This document shows, one piece after another, positions 30,358 to 33,761 of a stretch of 33,761 nucleotides of DNA. The notes below the pieces were generated by a model. The model saw only the letters and a list, made by a program, of their open reading frames with translations, was not told the DNA's origin and ran no database searches. The stretch comes from Oscillospiraceae bacterium. GTDB lineage: Bacteria > Bacillota > Clostridia > Oscillospirales > Acutalibacteraceae. The translations under genes and the position numbers were made by a program. The stretch covers positions 1 to 33,761 of the forward strand of contig JAFLUK010000003.1 in the NCBI GenBank assembly GCA_022508865.1, in the 5' to 3' direction. Positions within the stretch are counted from its first letter, which is position 1. Every line of letters starts with the position of its first letter.

Positions 30358-32157
30358 CTATTTTACAGTTGATGGATTTGTTGTCTTTTGAGAAATATTT
30401 GAACTTACCTCATAGTCTGTAATTCCTCTGCCTGTGTTGGGGTTCATTGCGGAGAACACCTCGTCAAAGGCAAAGAGCATAATCAGCGCAATGCAAATTG
30501 GTATTGCGGCCTTTAATCTGATTTTTCTAAAGGCATTGTCAAGCAGCGGAGCAATAAGATAAACTATTGCAATGCCGCCAAAGGCAAAGAGCAGCAGCCC
30601 TTCAGCACAAATTCTTCCGTTAAGGTTAAGAAAATATCCTGTGTAATCCCACCAGCGTTGTCCGTTATGTGTTTTTTCAAGAAAAAGAGCAGTAAAATAT
30701 TCCACAAATCCGCAAAGCACAAATGCAGAAATAAACTCAAGCAGGGGCTTACCCCTGAACTTGTTAAGCAATAGCAGTATCAAGATTGAGCCGCTGCCAT
30801 ATATAGGCAACCATGGTCCGTGAAGAACTCCCCTGTTCACAAATATTCCGTGTTGAATATAGGAGAAGCAAACCTCCCATATCCAGCCTACAAAGGAAAG
30901 GGTAAAGAACATAAGAATAATTGAGGTTATGGAGTAGTGACGCATATAGTGGATATGCTCGTTTGCCTGTTTTCTGTCTTTTTTAAACAGAGGATTAAGT
31001 CTGTGAGGATAGACCTTTTGTTCAATTGCATCTTTAAAGGATTTAATTTTCAGTCTTCTTTCCTCTTGTTGGTTATAAAGCTTTTCCTGCTCATTGTAAG
31101 AGGGAACAATGCCAAAGAAATTTACCATAAATTTCCCAAACCCTTTTCTCTTCTTTAGGGGTGGCAAAGGCTTGTTTATCAAAACCATTACATCACTGTA
31201 TTTTTCGTTAATAGCAGTTCTTGCTGCTTTTTTATAAAGATAGACGTCATTGAGCAAATGGATGTTTTCAATTTTTTTCTTTTTGGACAGATTTCTGATA
31301 TGTTCATAATATCTGCAATAGCAACATTCCTTATAGGGATTGGTGTAAAAAATATTCAGAATTCCCAAAGTGATAATACCCAAAAAATCCCAGCCCCAAA
31401 AGGACAGTTGCAAAACAAAGCACTCCCACTTGTGTCCGTCCATCATTTTTCTGGAGAGAGTAATCGCCTTGTTTGGAGATATATCGGGATTCTCGGCAAC
31501 AATGTAGGGAACAAGGAAATAGGAATAGTACTTAATAATACCACCGATAATGGTCAAGCTCCAAAGTATTTTGTATAAAATGGTGACAAAAAGCGTAAGG
31601 GCAGGCTTAATCAACTTTCTTACACTTAAGAGAAAAGCAAATCTGCTGAAGGACAGGCTTTTGTAATGCTGTCCTTCCAAAAAGACTCGTCGGTATGCAA
31701 CTCGGTAGTTGTTCTCAATAAATATACCCGCAAGGGATATAAGAATCAGGCTTATAGAGAAAAACAGTATGGTATAGGGACTGTCCGATCCCGAAAAGGT
31801 CTGTATGGTTTTAAAGATTTTCAGATATATAGAACCGGAGTGCAACCATTTGATTGCAGAGGCAAACACACCTTCCTTGTAACCTACCTCAAGACCGTGA
31901 ATGTTGGTATTGTTATTCTCTTTATTATGAAAAAAATCCTCTGACATACTTTCTGCATCGTCAAAATTACCTTGCAAAAGATTTTGTATAATGAGGGTAG
32001 AGTTAGATTGGGTTGGAGTGGTAATTGTTTCTATTTGAACAAGGGTCAGGGCAAAGTCTGCACCAAGGAAGGAAGTAATCAAGCAGGCGATTACAAAAAT
32101 CCAGTAGTGGCGTTTAACCCCCTTTTTTCCCTGCGCTTTCAATTCTTTTCTATTCAC
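30358..32157 (-). CDS. DUF975-CmpB-type multi-spanning membrane protein
   Basis: 599 residues from the GTG at 32157, preceded at seven bases by a perfect AGGAGG (32170-32165); an upstream ATG at 32181 in the same frame would put that site inside the gene. The N-terminal half (about 1-290) reads as DUF975 (integral membrane, 'YRVAYRRVFLEGQHYKSLSF' and 'AENPDISPNKAITLSRKMM'). The C-terminal part (about 400-560) is the putative ABC-transporter type IV/CmpB domain ('SFVGWIWEVCFSYIQHG', 'NRGVLHGPWLPIYG', 'WDYTGYFLNLNGRICAEGL'). The two domains are joined by a Lys/Arg-rich cytoplasmic stretch. No ATPase is next to it and its function is unknown. Confidence 0.82.
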   Translation of the reverse strand: MNRKELKAQGKKGVKRHYWIFVIACLITSFLGADFALTLVQIETITTPTQSNSTLIIQNLLQGNFDDAESMSEDFFHNKENNNTNIHGLEVGYKEGVFASAIKWLHSGSIYLKIFKTIQTFSGSDSPYTILFFSISLILISLAGIFIENNYRVAYRRVFLEGQHYKSLSFSRFAFLLSVRKLIKPALTLFVTILYKILWSLTIIGGIIKYYSYFLVPYIVAENPDISPNKAITLSRKMMDGHKWECFVLQLSFWGWDFLGIITLGILNIFYTNPYKECCYCRYYEHIRNLSKKKKIENIHLLNDVYLYKKAARTAINEKYSDVMVLINKPLPPLKKRKGFGKFMVNFFGIVPSYNEQEKLYNQQEERRLKIKSFKDAIEQKVYPHRLNPLFKKDRKQANEHIHYMRHYSITSIILMFFTLSFVGWIWEVCFSYIQHGIFVNRGVLHGPWLPIYGSGSILILLLLNKFRGKPLLEFISAFVLCGFVEYFTALFLEKTHNGQRWWDYTGYFLNLNGRICAEGLLLFAFGGIAIVYLIAPLLDNAFRKIRLKAAIPICIALIMLFAFDEVFSAMNPNTGRGITDYEVSSNISQKTTNPSTVK

Positions 32158-32197
32158 TGAAATTCCTCCTGAAATTTCCAAAAATACAAATCAAAGG

Positions 32198-32226
32198 ATA
32201 TTATTTTTAATTGTAACCGTCTGCAA
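32198..32226 (-). promoter_or_regulatory. Candidate promoter of the DUF975-CmpB gene
   Basis: Minus-strand TTGCAG (32226-32221), 17-base spacer, TAATAT (32203-32198). It overlaps the rightward promoter at 32211-32239. Confidence 0.4.
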
Positions 32227-32239
32227 AATATGATATAAT
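32211..32239 (+). promoter_or_regulatory. Candidate promoter of the metallophosphoesterase gene
   Basis: TTGTAA (32211-32216), 17-base spacer, TATAAT (32234-32239), 41 bases before the ATG at 32281. It overlaps the divergent leftward promoter, so the two genes may compete. Confidence 0.5.
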
Positions 32240-32280
32240 ATAACACAATATAACAAATTTCGCAGATTGGAGTATAATAT

Positions 32281-33480
32281 ATGATAGCTATCTTTATTGC
32301 ACCCTTTTATCTTCTTGTATGCGGATATATTTTAACACGATTTTTCAAGACAGCTGCCTGTTGTCATTCCTATGCAGATAAAAAGAGAATCAAAATTCCT
32401 GCAACAGTTTTGTTCGGTATTTTGGCTTTTTCACCACTTATAGCTTTTTTTCTCCCCTATCACACAACTGCAAGAAAAATTGCCCAGCTTGTAAATGCCT
32501 ATTGGTTTGGAGCAATTCTTTATATTTTGCTGATAACGGTAATAAGTCAGCTGATTTCCCTGTTTCTCCGACGAGTAATTAAGGTAGTTCCAAATGATTT
32601 TTTCAAAAGAAAAAAAGTTAGCTTTGTTTGTCTTTTTCTGTCACTTATTACTGTGCTGTCTGTATGCGGCTATGGCTTTTACAATGCAAGGAACATTCAG
32701 CTTTCGGAATACTCCGTAAGCATAAATAAAAATGCAGGGAATATAAAAAAGCTGAAAATTGCTCTGATTGCCGATTTGCACATAGGCTACAGCATTGGGC
32801 TTGACCATATTAAAAAAACCGTTGAAATGGTAAACAGCCAAAAGCCTGACCTTGTTTGTATTGCAGGGGATATTTATGACAATGATTTTAACGCAATACA
32901 GGACCCTGACGCTATTGCCAATGAGCTTGCAAAAATGAAAAGCACCTATGGTTCATATGCCTGCTGGGGTAATCATGATGTAGATGAAAAAATCCTTGCA
33001 GGATTTACCTTTGGCGGGGACAAAACCTATAGCCGAAGCAGGGATATTGAGGACTTTATGAAAAAGGCAAATATAAAAACCCTTTCCGACGAAACAGTCC
33101 TTGTAAATAACAGTTTCTATATTTCAGGCAGACTTGACAGCTCAAAGCCTGTTACAGACAGTGGAGAGAGAAAAACTCCTGATGAACTGCTAAAGGATTT
33201 GGACAAATCAAAGCCTGTTGTGGTGCTCTATCACGAGCCTGACCAGCTTGAAGAATTATCAAAGGCAGGAACAGATTTGCTGCTTTGCGGACACACTCAC
33301 GACGGACAGCTGTTCCCCGGAAATATAGTAACAAGACTAAAATGGGAAAATGCCGCAGGCTACCTGAAAAAGGGCGATATGCACAATATTGTAACTTCAG
33401 GGGTAGGTGTTTGGGGTCCCTTTATGCGTGTGGGCACAAAAGCCGAGGTTGTTTCAATTAATGTAACCTTCAGTAAGTAG
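32281..33480 (+). CDS. Membrane-anchored metallophosphoesterase (YkuE/YaeI-like)
   Basis: 399 residues. The first ~140 carry about four membrane helices. The calcineurin-like phosphoesterase domain follows with every metal ligand: Asp165 and His167 (ADLH), Asp197 (GD), Asn231-His232 (GNHD), His318 (LYHEPD), His338 and His340 (GHTHDGQ). The GHTHDGQ ending is typical of the YaeI/YkuE type, which acts at the membrane on phospholipid-linked phosphodiesters; the substrate here is unknown. GGAG precedes the ATG by nine bases. The fold assignment is strong. Confidence 0.9.
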   Translation: MIAIFIAPFYLLVCGYILTRFFKTAACCHSYADKKRIKIPATVLFGILAFSPLIAFFLPYHTTARKIAQLVNAYWFGAILYILLITVISQLISLFLRRVIKVVPNDFFKRKKVSFVCLFLSLITVLSVCGYGFYNARNIQLSEYSVSINKNAGNIKKLKIALIADLHIGYSIGLDHIKKTVEMVNSQKPDLVCIAGDIYDNDFNAIQDPDAIANELAKMKSTYGSYACWGNHDVDEKILAGFTFGGDKTYSRSRDIEDFMKKANIKTLSDETVLVNNSFYISGRLDSSKPVTDSGERKTPDELLKDLDKSKPVVVLYHEPDQLEELSKAGTDLLLCGHTHDGQLFPGNIVTRLKWENAAGYLKKGDMHNIVTSGVGVWGPFMRVGTKAEVVSINVTFSK

Positions 33481-33642
33481 CCTATTAGTAATTCATTATT
33501 AAAAATTGGATACATAACTTGCCTGAAGATTAATCGTTTTTCTAAAGTATTATCTATTATAAACTATGAAAAATATCAGGTCAACAAAAAATAAAATTAT
33601 ACCTGATTTTTCTACAAAATATTGTTGAAATCAAATTAAAAA

Positions 33643-33670
33643 GGAGCTTGCCCAACCATGAGCAAGCTCT
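33643..33670 (-). terminator. Terminator of the leftward gene at the window edge
   Basis: Stem GAGCTTGC (33644-33651) / GCAAGCTC (33662-33669), followed on the minus strand by CTTTTTAATTT. It lies 20 bases after the stop codon of the partial gene. Confidence 0.75.
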
Positions 33671-33688
33671 CTGTGTTTTTTGATATAA

Positions 33689-33761
33689 TTATACAAATTT
33701 TACAGATGTGCCTGTTACAAGAATTTCTGCTGCACCCTGCATAACAGACGAACTGGAAAAC
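33689..33761 (-). CDS. C-terminal end of a leftward gene (partial)
   Basis: Only 23 residues plus the stop codon are inside the window; the reading ends with 'MQGAAEILVTGTSVKFV'. The tail resembles the C-terminus of UPF0145/YbjQ heavy-metal-binding-domain proteins ('..NGTAVKI'-like), but this is too short to identify. The matching terminator at 33643-33670 supports that it is a true gene end. Confidence 0.5.
   Translation of the reverse strand, partial: FSSSSVMQGAAEILVTGTSVKFV

Noticed and set aside
1..33761. CRISPR arrays, tRNA/rRNA genes, insertion sequences, prophage or attachment sites
   Set aside because: No regularly spaced repeats, cloverleaf signatures, transposase or integrase motifs, or flanking direct repeats were found by eye.

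Overview
The window looks like chromosomal DNA of a low-GC, Gram-positive, anaerobic gut Clostridium-type bacterium (Oscillospiraceae/Ruminococcus-like). The pointers are a secreted type I pullulanase carrying a dockerin (the arrangement of the Ruminococcus bromii starch-degrading 'amylosome'), a stage V sporulation protein (SpoVAE), a GGGtGRT protein paired with an iron-sulfur scaffold protein, a DUF6465 lysine/alanine-rich protein, FeoAB with a Cys-rich FeoB partner, and good AGGAG-type ribosome binding sites with TTGACA/TATAAT-type promoters. Species assignment is inference; R. bromii or a close relative is the best guess. No rRNA, tRNA, CRISPR array, insertion sequence or prophage was seen, and no gene is visibly broken.

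Layout. 1-3.7 kb: a membrane-anchored leucine-rich-repeat protein and an AEC-type permease fired from back-to-back promoters, a LOG-family nucleotide phosphoribohydrolase, and an uncharacterised protein with a proteasome-like N-terminus. 3.7-7.2 kb: the dockerin pullulanase behind a long leader. 7.2-11.2 kb: a sirtuin deacetylase, L-lactate dehydrogenase, a CLC antiporter with features of the fluoride (CLC-F) branch, and a HAD hydrolase. 11.2-13.8 kb: a leftward unit that starts with a Nif11-leader-like small peptide with a GGG motif, followed by a second AEC permease, a WYL-domain regulator and a 48-residue membrane protein. This is the most likely undescribed system here. 14.1-16.9 kb: the histone-H1-like DUF6465 protein, the Fe-S scaffold/GGGtGRT operon, and a small membrane protein.

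17-21.8 kb: a tightly coupled leftward four-gene ABC operon (ATPase, permease, GldG-like protein, DUF4340 protein). 22.2-23.7 kb: SpoVAE without spoVAC/spoVAD next to it, followed by a cytoplasmic class 3 lipase. 23.8-26.5 kb: the ferrous iron uptake operon feoA-feoB plus a 49-residue Cys-rich membrane protein, with three DtxR/IdeR-like palindromes. 26.7-27.3 kb: a YARHG lipoprotein. 27.5-30.3 kb: trkA-trkH potassium uptake. 30.3-32.2 kb: a DUF975-CmpB multi-spanning membrane protein. 32.3-33.5 kb: a membrane-anchored metallophosphoesterase. The last bases hold the C-terminal end of a leftward gene with its terminator.

The genes are mostly housekeeping and transport functions in short operons separated by clear intrinsic terminators. 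Extracellular starch debranching and lactate dehydrogenase fit a starch-fermenting life; Feo and Trk supply iron and potassium. Identifications rest on reading motifs by eye, not on database searches.
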